A DNA stretch of 64,000 bases from Gambelia wislizenii. Taxonomy: Eukaryota > Chordata > Lepidosauria > Squamata > Crotaphytidae. The position numbers and the translations under genes are program-made. The notes under the pieces were generated by a model, which saw only the letters and a program-made list of their open reading frames with translations, searched no databases and was not told where the DNA came from. Location of the stretch: NCBI GenBank assembly GCA_030847615.1, contig JAUMIR010000015.1, positions 9,751,501 through 9,815,500 on the forward strand. Direction: 5' to 3'. Shown in pieces: positions 10,858 through 22,830 of this stretch. Each line of letters starts with the position of its first letter. Position 1 is the stretch's first letter.

Positions 10858-11005
10858 TTTGCCTTTTGGCCAAATACAACTTATGCTGACCATCTCCTAG
10901 GGTTTTCTTAGCAAGAGTTCTTCACAGGAGGTTTGCTGTTCCCTTCTTCTAAGTCTGAGAGAGTGTGACTTGCCCAAGGCCATACAGTAGGTTTCCACAG
11001 TTTCC
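10858..11005 (-). repeat. SINE/L2-tail-like fragment shared by all copies
   Basis: Resembles the repeat at 2940-3115: CTAGGGTTTTCTTAGCAAGA, GAGAGTGTGACTTGCCCAAG. It is present at 30490-30615 (C) and about 3640-3770 (A, inverted), so it was in the ancestral block. The strand is assigned by convention only. Confidence 0.6.
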
Positions 11006-11440
11006 TCTCTTTGGAAATCTGATTCCAAGACATCCTGAGAAGCCAAAGAAGAATGATGGCTTGTGTGGAATACAATGGGTGTAGTTCTTATTCTCTTCTT
11101 TCTAGGCTAAGGAAATTCTCAGATTGCTCACTAAATAAAATAAATCTTACAAAAATATTTTTTCTTTCTCCACTGAAGCTTATTAAAAACTGTCCTTGAA
11201 AGAGGTGCTCTGCGGTTCATACAGCACTTCTCCATCAATGTGTTCCATCTCAAATTAAATCCCATTCAAAATCTTTTACCAGCCAACTCCATGTAGTTGT
11301 GTTAAAGGAATATATCATTCCTTTTGTTTCTCTCCAGTTTACTGCTCATCAATTTCATTGGGCTATGTCCAGCTTCTTCTGTCATACGAAAGTAGAGAAG
11401 GACAGAATATTCACAGGGATTCCCATTTTATCATGTAGGT

Positions 11441-11538
11441 TATTCTTGGAAATGAAGAGAATCCTAGATGCAATTTAATTTTCCCCCACCTGGGTTTCAT
11501 GTATCCAAAATTAGAATGGCTTACGAGTTTGAAATTGT
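11441..11538 (+). repeat. 98-bp direct repeat, left copy
   Basis: Matches 13175-13272 with about seven differences in 98 positions (TATTCTT..AATGAAGAGAATCC to GTTTGAAATTGT). The two copies exactly bracket the inserted LINE. Copies A and C have this sequence once. Confidence 0.85.
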
Positions 11539-13174
11539 CATCAGACCTCCGAGGTACAGTCATCATCACCCTTTACAAGAAAAAGGGAGCAAAATCCGAT
11601 TGCTCAGACTATTGAGGCATAACACTGCTCTCTATTGCTGGGAAAATCCTTGTAAGGATACTCCTGAACAGATTAGTTCCTGCTATTGCAGAAGAACTTC
11701 TCCCTGAAAGCCAATGTGGCTTCAGAGCCAATAGAAGTACTACAGATATGGTATTTGCCCTTAGACAACTGCAAGAAAAACGTAGGGGGCAGAACAAGTG
11801 TCTCTATGTAACATTTGTTGACCTCACCAAAGCCTTCGACACTGTGAGTAGAAAAGGTCTGTGGCAGATCCTGGAAAGACTAGGATGTCCCCCCAAATTC
11901 CTTAAAATGATTATCTTGCTACACGAGGACCAGCGTGGTCAAGTCAGATATGGTGATGCTCTTTCAGAGCCCTTTTTAATAACTAATGGAGTGAAGCAAG
12001 GTTGTGTTCTTGCACCAAATTTATTTACAATCTTCTTTAGCATGATGCTCCAAAGGGCTATGGCAGAGCTTGAAGAAGACGATGGCATCTATATACGTTA
12101 CCATACTGATGGTAGCTTGTTTAACTTAAGCCGTCTGAGGGCTCACACTAAGACTCTAAATTATCTAGTCCGTGAGCTGCTCTTCGCTGATGATGCTGCC
12201 CTTGTTGCCCACACAGAAGCAGCTCTGCAGCACCTAACATCCTGCTTTGCAACAGCTGTAGAGCTGTTTCGGTTGGAAGTCAACTTGAAGAAAACAGAAG
12301 TTCTTTACCAGACTGCACCACAGGACAAACACCACCATCCCCTCATTGCCGTCGGCAAATCTGTGCTCAAGTCTGTTCAGCATTTCACCTACCTGGGAAG
12401 CATCATCTCCTCAGATGCCAAAATTGACAAAGAGATCAATCACAGATTACCAAAGGCATATAGTGCATTTGGAAGACTTCACAAAAGAGTCTGGAGCAAT
12501 AAACACCTGAGGCGAAGGACAAAAACCAGTGTGTATAGAGCCATTGTACTGTCTATCCTCCTTTATGGATCTGAAACATGGGTCACCTATCGCCACCACC
12601 TATGACTCCTCGAATGCTTTCATTAGTGCTGTATATGCACAATCCTGAATACACACTGGACTGATTACGTGACGAACGTTGCTGTCCTTGAGCAAGCAGG
12701 GATCACCAGCATTGAGGCCATGATATTGAGAACGCAGCTGCGCTGGGCAGGGCACGTTTCTGGAATGGAGGACCATTGCCTCCCAAAAATACTACTCTAC
12801 GGTGAACTCGCAACAGGTCAGCGTAAGAGGGGGACTCCAAAAAAGCGATACAAGGACTCCATGAAACAACATCTCAGGCTCAGCCAAATTGATCACCAAC
12901 ATTGATCCGCCCTGGCCTCACATCAGGAGGCATGGAGACACCCTATCCACAATGCTGCAGCCTTATTTGAGAACTCACGCTGAACAAGTCTTGAAGAGAA
13001 ACGACAACGCAGAAAGACTCACAACCCAAAAACATCACCCAAGGAGACCTTCTCCTGTGCTTTCTGCAACCGGACTTGTTTATCTCGGATTGGCCTTTTT
13101 AGTCATCAGCACGCTTGCAGAAAGTGCGGGATGAGTCCTTCCTGAATCTTCGTTTGTGAAGAAAAACCAGAAAG
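11539..13174 (+). mobile_element. Non-LTR retrotransposon (non-CR1), 5'-truncated, broken
   Basis: Encodes the C-terminal two-thirds of a reverse transcriptase polyprotein. RT motif A (VDLTKAFDTVS) is near 11818-11848, motif B (NGVKQGCVLAP) near 11985-12017, and the catalytic FADD near 12185. A conserved LRWAGH segment and a C-terminal CAFCNR...H..C finger-like end follow near 13050-13120. It is broken by frameshifts near 12604 and 12905 and by a stop near 11610; in this copy the first finger cysteine is serine. It ends GAAGAAAAACCAG. Related copies are at 14445-15592 and 21948-22359. The clade is not certain; it differs from the CR1 and L1 present here. Confidence 0.85.
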
Positions 13175-13272
13175 TATTCTTTGAAATGAAGAGAATCCTA
13201 TATGCAATTTAATTTTCTCCCACCTGGGTTTCATGTATCCAAAATTAGGATGGATTAGCAGTTTGAAATTGT
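13175..13272 (+). repeat. 98-bp direct repeat, right copy
   Basis: Partner of 11441-11538. Homology to the duplicated block stops at its right end (about 13272), which is the right limit of copy B. Confidence 0.85.
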
Positions 13273-13359
13273 ACAGAGAGTGCAGAAAAAAAAAAGACTG
13301 GTGTGGATTTGAGAAGAGGGGCTGGAGAAGGGGAAATGTGCATACAGGGAGAGCCTAAA

Positions 13360-13589
13360 AAGTTGTCCCTTCACATTCGCTGGGGTTTGGTTCCAGGACC
13401 CCCCATGAATACTGAAATCCATGATTACGCAAGTCCCATTATATGCAATGGCATAGCAAAATGGTGTCCCTTATATAAAATGGCAAAATCAAGGTTTGCT
13501 TTTTGGATTATAAATTTTTAAAGAATATTTTCAAGCCATGAATACTTAAATCTGTGAATGCCAAATCCATGAATATGGAGGGACAACTG
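13360..13589. mobile_element. Pogo/Tigger-like MITE, about 230 bp
   Basis: Ends AGTTGTCCCTTCAC and (complement) AGTTGTCCCTCCAT are inverted repeats. The interior holds GGTTCCAGGACCCCCCATGA and TCCCTTATATAAAATGGC, typical of Tigger/pogo non-autonomous elements. TA follows on the right; the left TA is not preserved. No coding capacity. Confidence 0.8.
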
Positions 13590-13591
13590 TA

Positions 13592-14431
13592 CAAGGAAAA
13601 GGAAAATAATAAAGGTGTGGAAGTGCAAACAAAGAAAAAGGAAATAGTTTACTGAGAGAGACAGTTGGGTAGATAGACATGGCAACAAGGTTTCAGTTTG
13701 AATGCTGTAAGCTTGATTCAATAAACTGTGGAAACATAGTAACAGTTTGCTTAATGGGAGAGTCTAGACAAGAGAGCTTGCAAGGGAAAACAAAAGGGGT
13801 GGCAACGGATATCAGACAAGGCTATTAAAGAATTCTAGATTTTTGTATAAGAACTATGATTACAAAGTAAAGACCTTTATTATTGCTATAAGAAAATTAC
13901 ATACTAAGAACTGCCTTTAACTTCAAAATAAGAAATTTCTACATATTTTATATATACAATTAATTCTTTTTGCATTTACTCCTGTCTCTGGCTATTTCTT
14001 ACTTTCTTATTAATTTGTTATTAATGTGTGACCTATTCAAAACAAAAGAGAATATTGAATGTTTGACTCAGTGTTTTCAAGGTCAATAATATAATAGCAA
14101 ATTATAAAAACTCCTTAAAGTGAAAGTGAACTAATATAAGAGTATATCCTTATGGAATAGCAACATCTGGTGGACAAAATAATTACTAGAATTAAGAGAG
14201 TTCAAAAATAGCTTAAAGGTCAAGTGACACAATCTAAGGAGTATAATTGAAATGACATTAGGATTCTGATTCTGATTAGTTGTATAAATAATATGGACTG
14301 ACTTAGAACTATAAGTATATATTTATTTACTGATAAGTAGCTGCATAGCAAAATTGATTGCTCAAAATATGTTTTGAATATTAGTGTTAAATACTGTTGA
14401 ATATTACAATATATAGAGATTTGTTATTGGT
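13592..14431. other. AT-rich intergenic, no gene
   Basis: Long AT-rich stretch with no convincing coding frame and no repeat I recognise. Confidence 0.5.
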
Positions 14432-14444
14432 AATCTGAAGTTTA

Positions 14445-15592
14445 TCTTCTTCAGCATGATGCTCCAAAGGGCTACGGCAGAGCTTGAAGAAGGAGATGGC
14501 ATCTATATACGTTACCGTACTGATGGAAGCTTGTTTAACTTAAGCCATCTGAGGGCTCACGCTAAGACTCTAAACTATCTAGTCCGTGAGCTGCTCTTCG
14601 CTGATGATACTGCCCTTGTTGCCCACACAGAAGCAGCTCTGCAGCACCTAACATCCTGCTTCACAACAGCTGCAGAGATGTTTAGGCTGGAAGTCAACCT
14701 GAAGAAAACAGAAGTTCTTTACCAGCCTGCACCACAGGACAAACACCACAATCCCCACATTGCCGTCGGCAAATCTGTACTCAAGTCTGTTCAGCAGTTC
14801 ACCTACCTGGGAAACATCATCTCCTCAGATGCCAAGATTGACAAAGAGATCGATCAAAGATTAGCAAAGGCATATAGTGCATTTGGAAGACTTTACAAAA
14901 GAGTCTGGAGCAATAAACACCTGAGGCAAAGCACAAAAATCAGTGTGTATAGAGCCATTGTACTGTCTATTCTCCTTTATGGATCTGAAACATGGGTCAC
15001 CTATTGCCACCACCTATGACTCCTCGAATGCTTTCAGCAGTGCTGTATACGCACAATCCTAAATATACACTGGACTGACTATGTGACGAACGTTGCTGTC
15101 CTTGAGCAAGCAGGGATCACCAGCATTGAGGCCATGATATTGAGAACACAGCTGCGCTGGGCAGGCCACGTTTCTAGGATGGAGGACCATCATCTCCCAA
15201 AAATACTACTTTACAGTGAACTCGCCATGGGTCAGCATAAGAGGGGGACTCCTAAAAAGCGATACAAGGACTCCCTGAAACAAAATCTCAGGCTCGACCA
15301 AATTGATCGCCAACAATCCCCCCCCCCGGCCTCACATTGGGAGGCATGGAGACACACTATCCACAATGCTGCAGCCTTATTTGAGAACTCACGCCGAACA
15401 AGTCTTGAAGAAAAACAACAACGCAGAAAAAATCACAACCCGGAAACATCACCCAAGGAGACCTTCTGCTGTGCTTTCTGCAACCGGACTTGTTTATCTC
15501 AGATTGGCCTTTTTAGTCATCAGCGTGCTTGCAGAAAGTGCAGGATGAGTCCTTCCTGAATCTTCATTTGTGAAGAAAAGCCAGAGAGAGAG
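14445..15592 (+). mobile_element. Second copy of the non-CR1 LINE, 5'-truncated
   Basis: Starts inside the RT palm, just after motif B, and reads through FADDTAL (near 14600) to a stop at about 15017. It resumes in frame-shifted form at 15083 and ends with CAFCNRTCLSQIGLFSHQ...C, a CCHC-like finger, near 15470-15530. It is flanked by a 13-bp target-site duplication, AATCTGAAGTTTA, at 14432-14444 and 15593-15605. The first copy is flanked by a 98-bp repeat instead. Confidence 0.88.
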
Positions 15593-15659
15593 AATCTGAA
15601 GTTTAGATTGTTTTTTATTTGGAAGAATTATATAAAGGAGTAGAGTGGAAGACAGAAAT

Positions 15660-15985
15660 CTACTCCTGGCCATTATTGTTGTTGCTGGTGCTGTGTGACT
15701 TATGGTGACCCTAAGGTGAACCTATCATGGTTCTTGGCAAGATTTTTTTGGAGGTTTGTCATTGCCTTCCTCTGAGGCTGAGATGGTGTGATTTGTCCTA
15801 GGTCACCCAGTGTGTTTCCATGGCTGAGCATGAATTTTACCCCTAGTCTATGCAAATTTTGGGTACATGAAACCCTAGTGGGGAGGAATTAAATTGCATC
15901 TAGGATTCTCTTCATTTCAAAGAATAACCTACATGATAAAATGGGAATCCCTGTGAATATTTTGCCCTTCTCAAAGGAGGTACAA
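15660..15985 (+). repeat. Detached fragment of the duplicated block (D)
   Basis: Holds the same SINE-like repeat as 2940-3115 joined to the complement of the 98-bp sequence and its neighbour (CTACATGATAAAATGGG..TCCCTGTGAATATT). It is therefore a fourth, small copy of the junction found in copy A at 2940-3240, in the same orientation. Confidence 0.75.
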
Positions 15986-16345
15986 AATAAATGCAATAGA
16001 AAAAGCAAAGGAATTTCTTAAGAAACTAGATGAAGATGAAAAATATTGTGTAGAGGCGAGATATAAAAGGAGGGGTAAAGGTAAGGATGCCACATAAGAA
16101 GGACAAATATATCAAAGAGTCAAGAAGAAAAAGACAAAGAAGGTTCAGATAGAGAGGGGAAAAAAGAAGAATTATCGGGAGAAGAAATATCAGAAGACAA
16201 AGGAAAAGTAAGTAAAACAGAAGAGGGAGAAGAAATACACTACTCAGAGTGCTGAAATGGTGGTAACATTGTGATCCTGGAATATTAAAGGTTTAAACTT
16301 CCCCCAAAAAGAAGTCAAATTTTCCATTTGCAGACGGAGACCGTA
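15986..16345 (+). mobile_element. L1 fragment, ORF1 end and ORF2 start
   Basis: A lysine/glutamate-rich ORF1-like tail is followed near 16258-16330 by the typical beginning of L1 ORF2 (SWNIKGLNFPQKEVKF), with an in-frame stop just before it. It is a dead fragment lacking the rest of ORF2. Confidence 0.7.
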
Positions 16346-17280
16346 CAACCCCCTGCTCCCCTCCCGAAATTAAAAACACAAACGTATGTTGAGTATCAAA
16401 ATGTACTGATACATATTCAGAAATTTTGGTTAAGTACAGGTTAGTAGATAACATATTGGCAATAAAATGGCCACAACTTGCGGGTTGCTACTAAATGGTT
16501 CACAATTAGGCAGGGGGTTTGATCCCATCATTGACCCCTCCCATGGAGGGTCAATAGCTGCTCATCAGACACCTCTGACTCTCATGGAGGAGAGAGTTTC
16601 TGGCAAGCCATTCCATCTGATGCTTTCTCCTCTCTTGCAAACAAGGTCATCATTAACCACAGGGAGGGGGTTCTCCATGAACTTGAACTTAAAGCTGAAC
16701 TTGAGCTTGAAATTGAACTTAACGGAGACTCCCCTCCCCCTATGCCCTGATCATGACCCATGTCATCAGCCACAAAAGGCATTCTCCCATGTGAAACTAC
16801 CTTCTGCCAACCATTCCTTGTCATCAACAGGCAGCCCTACAGCTGCATAGAGGCCCTGTGCCAGGCCGTCAGCATTATCTCCAGACGTATATACACTGCA
16901 TATGCCCTGGATCGCCATGTCCCCAGCTGCATGATGGTCTCTTTCAGATGCCTGAACAAGGGTCCGCTCATGGTGCTCCTCACTCGTAGAAACTTCTGCA
17001 TGCTGACCACTGGACACAGGGAGGAGCCATTGACCTTTCACATGTGCAAGGTGGCTCCCTTGCCCCACTGGTTGCACTTTGAATGCCTTATGCTTAAGGT
17101 CAGGACTTCGTCCTTGATCACTACGTGGCGCAACTGCAGTGCCCTGCCCGACGCATCTGCCTTGGAGGAACAAACTGCTTCCCCCACTCTCAGGGATACA
17201 TAAGAAGGCGATGACAGGCAGTTCCGAACAGCAAGGCCTCATAGCCCGAATGACAGATAGTAGGCAGTATGTTCTATGAA
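16346..17280. other. GC-richer island of unknown nature, coding-like on both strands
   Basis: Richer in GC than its neighbours. It has open frames of about 147 codons on plus (16760-17203) and about 160 codons on minus before it runs into the CR1. A run of alternating AACTTGAACTT / GAACTTGAGC units lies near 16677-16725. I recognise no domain. It may be a fragment of a DNA transposon or a processed gene; strand and product are undetermined. Confidence 0.35.
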
Positions 17281-17282
17281 TC

Positions 17283-20200
17283 TTAGAATCATAGAATTGC
17301 AGAGTTGGAAGAGACCACGAGGGCCATTCAGTCCAACCCCCTGCCACGCAGGAAATCTTGATCAAAGCATCCCCGACAGATGGCAATCCAGCCTCTGTTT
17401 AAAGACCTCCAAGGAAGGAGACCCCACCACGCTCCGAGGGAGCGTGTTTCACTGCCTAACAGCTCTTACTGTCAAAAAGTTCCTCCTCATGTTGAGGTGG
17501 AATCTCTGTTCCTGCAGCTTGCATCAATTGCTCCGTGTTCCAGTCTCTGGAGCAGCAGAAAACAAGCCTGCTCCATCCTCAGTGTGACATCCCTTCAAAT
17601 ACTTAAACAGGGCTATCATATCGCCTCTTAACCGTCTTTTTTCCAGGCTAAACATACCCAGCTCCCTAAGTCTCTCCTCATAAGGCATGGTTTCCAGACC
17701 TTTCACCATTTTAGTTGCCCTTCTCTGGACACGCTCCAATTTGTCAATATCCTTTTTGAATTGTGGTGCCCAGAACTGGACACAGTATTCTAAGTGAGGT
17801 CTGACCAAGGCAGAATAGAGTGGCACTATTACTTCCCTTGATCTAGACACTATACTTCTATTGATACAGCCCAAAATCGCATTGGCCTTTTTAGCTGCCG
17901 CATCACACTGTTGGCTCATGTTTGGCTTGTGGTCTACTAGGACTCCTAGATCCCTTTCACACGTAGTCTCATTCAGCCAGGTCTCTCCCATCCTATATCT
18001 ATGCATTTCATTTGTTCGCCTTAAGTGCAGTACCTTACATTTCTCTGCATTGAATGTCATTTTGTTGGCTTTGGCCCAGCTCTCCAATCTATACAGGTCA
18101 TTTTGAATTTTGATCCTGTCCTCTAGGGTATTTTAGTGACTCCTCCTAATTTGGTGTCATCTACAAATTTGATAAGTATGCCCCTAATTCTGTCATCCAA
18201 GACATTGATACAGATGTTGAATAGCCCTGAGCCCAGGACAGAACCCTGTGGAATCCCACTGGTCACATCTTTCCAAGACAAAGAGAAGCCACTGCTGAGC
18301 ACCCTTTGGGTTCGGCCAGTCAACCAGTTACAAATCCATTGAACAGTTAACTTGTCTAGCCCACATTTTACAAGCTTGTTTGCAAGAATGTCATGGGGAA
18401 CCTTGTCAAAGGCCTTACTGAAATGAAGGTATGCGATGTCCACAGCATTCCCTTCATCTACCAAGCTGGTAACTTTATCAAAAAAAGAGATCAGATTAGT
18501 CTGGCATGACTTGTTTCTCTGAAACCCATGTTGACTTTTTGTGATTATGGCATTGCCTTCTAAATGTTCACAGACTCTCTGTTTAATGATCTGCTCTAGA
18601 ATCTTCCCTGGTATTGATGTCAGACTAACTGGACGATACTTGTTGGAATCCTCTTTTTTCCCCTTTTTGAAGATGGGAACAACGTTTGCCCTCCTCCAGT
18701 CTGCTGGGACTTCTCCTGTTCTCCAGGAGTTCTCAAATATTATTGCCAATGGCTCTGAGATTATATTTGCCACCACTTTTAATACTCTTGGATGTAGTTC
18801 ATCTGGTCCTGGAGATTTAAATTCATTTAGATTAAGAAGGTATTCCTGTACTACCTCTTTACTTATTTTGAGCTGGATTTCCCCTATTGTGTCCTCCGTT
18901 CCATTATCCTCAGGTTGGTCCTCCTTTTCCTTTTCTGAAAACACTGAGGCAAAGAAGGTGTTGAGTAATTCTGCCTTTTCTCTGTCCCCTGTTAGCTTTT
19001 TGCCATCTTCCCCACGTAGTGGCCCTATCATTTCCTTCTTCCTCCTTTTGCTGCGGACATACCCCATAAAAACCTTTTTATTGTTCTTAACCTCCCTAGC
19101 AAGCCTGAGCTCATTCTGCGCTTTAGCTTTTCTGACGTTACTCCTACACGTGTTCGCTATCTGTTTGAATTCTTCTTTGTTGATTTCTTCCCTTTTCCAT
19201 TTCCTATACATGTTCCATTTAAAACTTAGCTCCATTGAAAGTTCTTTAGTCATCCATCCTGGTTTCTTGAGACACCTCCCATTTTTCTTCCTCAATGGTA
19301 CTGTTTGAAATTGTGCCTTCAGTATCTCCCTTTTGAGAAAGTCCCATTCGTCTTGAGGTCTCTTCTCTTTTAATATTCCTGACCATGGGATCACCCCCAG
19401 TATTTCCCTGAGTTTATTTAAATCCGCTCTCCTAAAGTCAAGAATGCGTGTCTGACTATGCCTGGCTTCTCCTTTCCATTGTATAACAAACTCCAGGAGA
19501 ACATGATCACTCTCACCTAAGGATCCCACCACTTGCACCCCATTAACCAGGTCATCTCTGTTGGTTAGGATCAGATCTAAAATAGCTGACCCCCTTGTTG
19601 GCTCTTCCACCTTTTGGACCATGAAATTGTCTTCCAGGCATGTAAGGAATTTGCTAGACCTTGAAGTTTTAGCTGAGTTAGATTGCCAGCAAATATCAGG
19701 ATAGTTAAAGTCACCCATCACTACTACATCTCTCCTTTCTGCATGTGTGTTCATCTGTTCTAGAAAGGCATCATCCAATTCCTCCGCCTGGTTTGGGGGT
19801 CTGTAGTAGAGTCCCACAATAACATCCCTGTTGTTTCCCTCCCCTTTAATTTTTATCCAGATGCTCTCCACCTGGCTTCCAGTATTGATGTCATGGATCA
19901 CTTCACTGGTGTAAATATCCCTGACATATAATGCTATTCCTCCTCCTTTCCTGTTTGGCCTGTTTCTCCTATAAAGGTTATACCCCTCTATTCCTACATT
20001 CCAATCATGAGACTCGTCCCACCAGGTTTCAGTAATGCCTATTATATCATATTTGTTTTGTAGTGCGAGGAGTTCAAGTTCATCTTGCTTATTTCCCATG
20101 CTCTGTGCATTAGTGTAGAGACATTTAAGACCATGTGTTCCCTTTACTTGCTCCCTGTGCAAGTTTTTTTGCCTCCCACTGTTGGGCCCTTGCGCTGTTT

Positions 20201-20565
20201 GCCTTGTTCCTTCTATGATAGTTTGACTATTTTCTCCAGACCTTTTGCCTTCCAGAATACTGTCTCCCTCCCCCATTTGACTCAGTTTAAAGCCCTCCTG
20301 ATCAAATTCTTGAGACTGTTGGCAAAAATGTTTCTTCCAACTGTTGTAAGATGAACCCCATCTCTTGCCAGAAGTCCCCCCTCATGGAAGCACAGTCCAT
20401 GATCCAAGAATCCAAATTGTTCTCGGCGACACCATCTACGGAGCTAGTTGTTTACGTCAGCTATTTTCCTCTCCCTTCTTGGACCATGCCCTTCAACTGG
20501 CAGAAGAGACGAGATGACAACCTGTGCGTCCATTTCTTTCACCTTCCTCAATGTCATTGTTCTCT
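17283..20565 (-). mobile_element. CR1 LINE with ORF1 tail and ORF2, inactive
   Basis: The most complete CR1 at its 5' side. Near 20565-20282 (minus) the C-terminal part of ORF1 shows the SGNH-esterase signature around VVISSLLPV and RDGVHLT, interrupted by a TAG where a tryptophan is expected. ORF1 ends at 20284-20282 (TGA) and ORF2 starts at ATG 20276-20274, a 5-nt gap. ORF2 has the endonuclease (TETWW, GDFNYPD, SDH) and RT. Key RT residues are mutated: motif A reads YLHFSKAFD (D to H) and the FADD box reads FVDD. ORF2 is shifted near 18100. It ends in the CR1 3' tail near 17283. Confidence 0.92.
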
Positions 20566-20639
20566 TCAGCATACTCATCAACGTAATATAGTAACATCAT
20601 ATCAAAACGTAGTGTCATCCCTTCATTTATCTTCTATGT

Positions 20640-21560
20640 AATTTCCCAATCTCCATAAGTATCTGTTTTAATATACTCTAACATAAAAGAAAAATTCCCC
20701 TTCATTTCTATATATCCCACTGTTCTGAGATGTTATTTCCTCATCTCAAGTCTTCTGTTAAGAATTTACTCCATATATTGTTGCGTCCACAAGTACCTCG
20801 ATGCTTAACCCTTCTTCCTACCTTTGCCCTCCCAGTTCATTCAACTGTTCATCAAACACAAAATCATTATCTGCCCAGAACTTTGACCATTCCTCCAAGG
20901 ATTTTTTCGTGATTGGCCATGAATCATAATTGTTAATTTATCCATTTCTATCATTTCTATTAGTTTTACGGATCAGTCTCTAATCTTGGGAATTTCCACT
21001 GCCCTCCACTTCTGGGCAACAACCAACCTAGCCGCTGTCACCATATATAAGAAAATCCTTCAGTACCTCTGCTCCAGTCCCTTCCCAAGTATACTAGTCA
21101 TATTTAATAGGTACACTTCTGGTTTAAAGTCATATTCTGTTTGTAAAATTTGACTAATCCTTTTGTGTACCTTTAACCAAAATATCTGAATTTTTTTACA
21201 TCTCCACCAGATGTGGATTAAAGATTCGGGATCCTCTTTACACCTGTAACATAGATTATCAATTGTTTTATACATTTTAGTTAACTTAGTAGGAGTATAA
21301 TACCATCTTTGTGTAATCTTTATAAAGGTCTCCTTCAGATTCTGACAGTCTGTAATTTTTTGTGTTTTTCTCCAAGCATTTTCCCAATTATCTAAGCTGA
21401 AGGCATAGCACAAATCCTTAGCCCATTTTATCATAAATTCTATTATAGTTTCTTCTTCTAAGTTTCTTGTTAAAAGTAACTTACAATATTTTGAAATTTT
21501 CTTTTTCTTTTGCCCTGTCCAAATTAGAGTCTAATTCATTCTACTCTACTTCAAAACCCT
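20640..21560 (-). mobile_element. L1 ORF2 C-terminal fragment
   Basis: On the minus strand 21434-21060 encodes an L1 ORF2 C-terminal region with RWYYTPTKLTKMY, CYRCKEDPESLIHIWWRC and FWLKVH. It continues with shifts to about 20880 (LEEWSKFWADND) and then a likely 3' UTR. Broken. Confidence 0.8.
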
Positions 21561-21679
21561 CCCTACTATGATCTTCCTTGAATCTCCCTTTCAATTGTCC
21601 ATATGTAAACCAATTGACTCTGACTTTCTTCCATTTGTTGTTTTGATTTTATTGTTAAATCATTGCTGTTTTGCCAAAG

Positions 21680-22830
21680 GTATTGGTTGAAAATACATAA
21701 AATAATTCAGAAAATGTATAAAATACAATTTTCAATGGACCCAAAAGTTTACCTTTTGAACATAAGTACATGTTTGGAAAAAAAGATGAAAGAGATTATT
21801 GGTGAGTATTATTATACTTAATCACTGCAACAAGACAAAATGTAGCAGCTAACTGGAAAAAGAAAGAAAGAAATGCCATCAATAGAGGACTGGTTAATTA
21901 AACTGAATGAAATGGAAGAAAAGGATAAACTAACACATATCTTAAATCTCTCTGGCTTTTCTTCGCAAACGAAGATTCAGGAAGGACTCATCCCGCGCTT
22001 TCTGCAAGCGCGCTGATGATTAAAAAGGCCAATCCGAGATAAACAAGTCCGGTTGCAAAAAGCACAGCAGAAGGTCTCCTTGGGTGATGTTTTTGGGTTG
22101 TGATTCTTTCTGCGTTGTCGTTTCTCTTCAAGACTTGTTCGTCGTGAGTTCTCAAATAAGGCTGCAGCATTGTGGATAGTGCGTCTCCATGCCTCCCGAT
22201 GTGAGGCCAGGGCGGACCATTGTTGGTGATCAATTTGGCCAAGCCTGAGATGTTGTTTCAGGGAGTCTTTGTATCGCTTTTTTGGAGCGCCCCTCTTACG
22301 CTGACCCATGGCGAGTTCACCGTAGAGTAGTATTTTTGGGAGGCGATGGTCCTCCATCCTAAATAAGAGATTTACAAATAAAATAAATAAAGAATGGTTA
22401 CCAGTAAAAAAATATTGGAAGAGTAGATGGACTATAAGAGGGGTGTTTTGACTGAACATTGAAAATATAATGATATGACTGGAATGTAAAGGACTGTAGA
22501 AATGGGCTTCTGCATAAATATTTAAAAATAGAAGGTGATAAGTACAGCAAGCTAATTGCTATCTTATATGAATAGAGGATATAGTAGATTTCTTTATGTA
22601 GAATATAAGAAGTTGAAAAAGAAATAATAAATGAAAGAATATTTCTTGTGGATAGTATAACTGGAGAAGTCATGAGGTACGGAGTAAGTAATAGCAAACA
22701 TATAATGGAATGCTTAACTGTAAGAATGTTATACAGTTATATAATTGAGATGTCTATATGAACAAACATCAGTTATAATGATTGAATATGTAACTAAATA
22801 TATTTTAAAAATTGTGAATTGAAGAAAAGA
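21680..22830 (+). mobile_element. L1 3' end, split by a LINE insertion
   Basis: A plus-strand L1 tail (AANWKKKE near 21850, INKEWLP near 22385, then 3' UTR) is interrupted by the opposite-strand LINE at 21948-22359. Removing the insert rejoins the L1 frame, so the L1 is the older host. Confidence 0.7.
21948..22359 (-). mobile_element. Third copy of the non-CR1 LINE, short 3' end
   Basis: Only the last about 400 bp: RMEDHRLPKILLYGEL near 22360-22310, KRYKDSLKQHLRLGQ, and the finger CAFCNRTCLSRIGLFNHQ...C near 22070-21995, ending GAAGAAAAGCCAGAGA. 5'-truncated and nested in L1. Confidence 0.88.

Larger units (their letters stand above)
6695..13275 (+). repeat. Duplicated gene block, copy B
   Basis: Collinear with copy C (about 24326-31120). 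The shared left end reads TTGATAAGAAACAT.TTAAA.ACACTTTGGAAAC. From about 8640 it also matches the complement of copy A. B carries insertions absent from C: the SINE at 7673-7955 and the LINE at 11539-13174. Confidence 0.85.
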
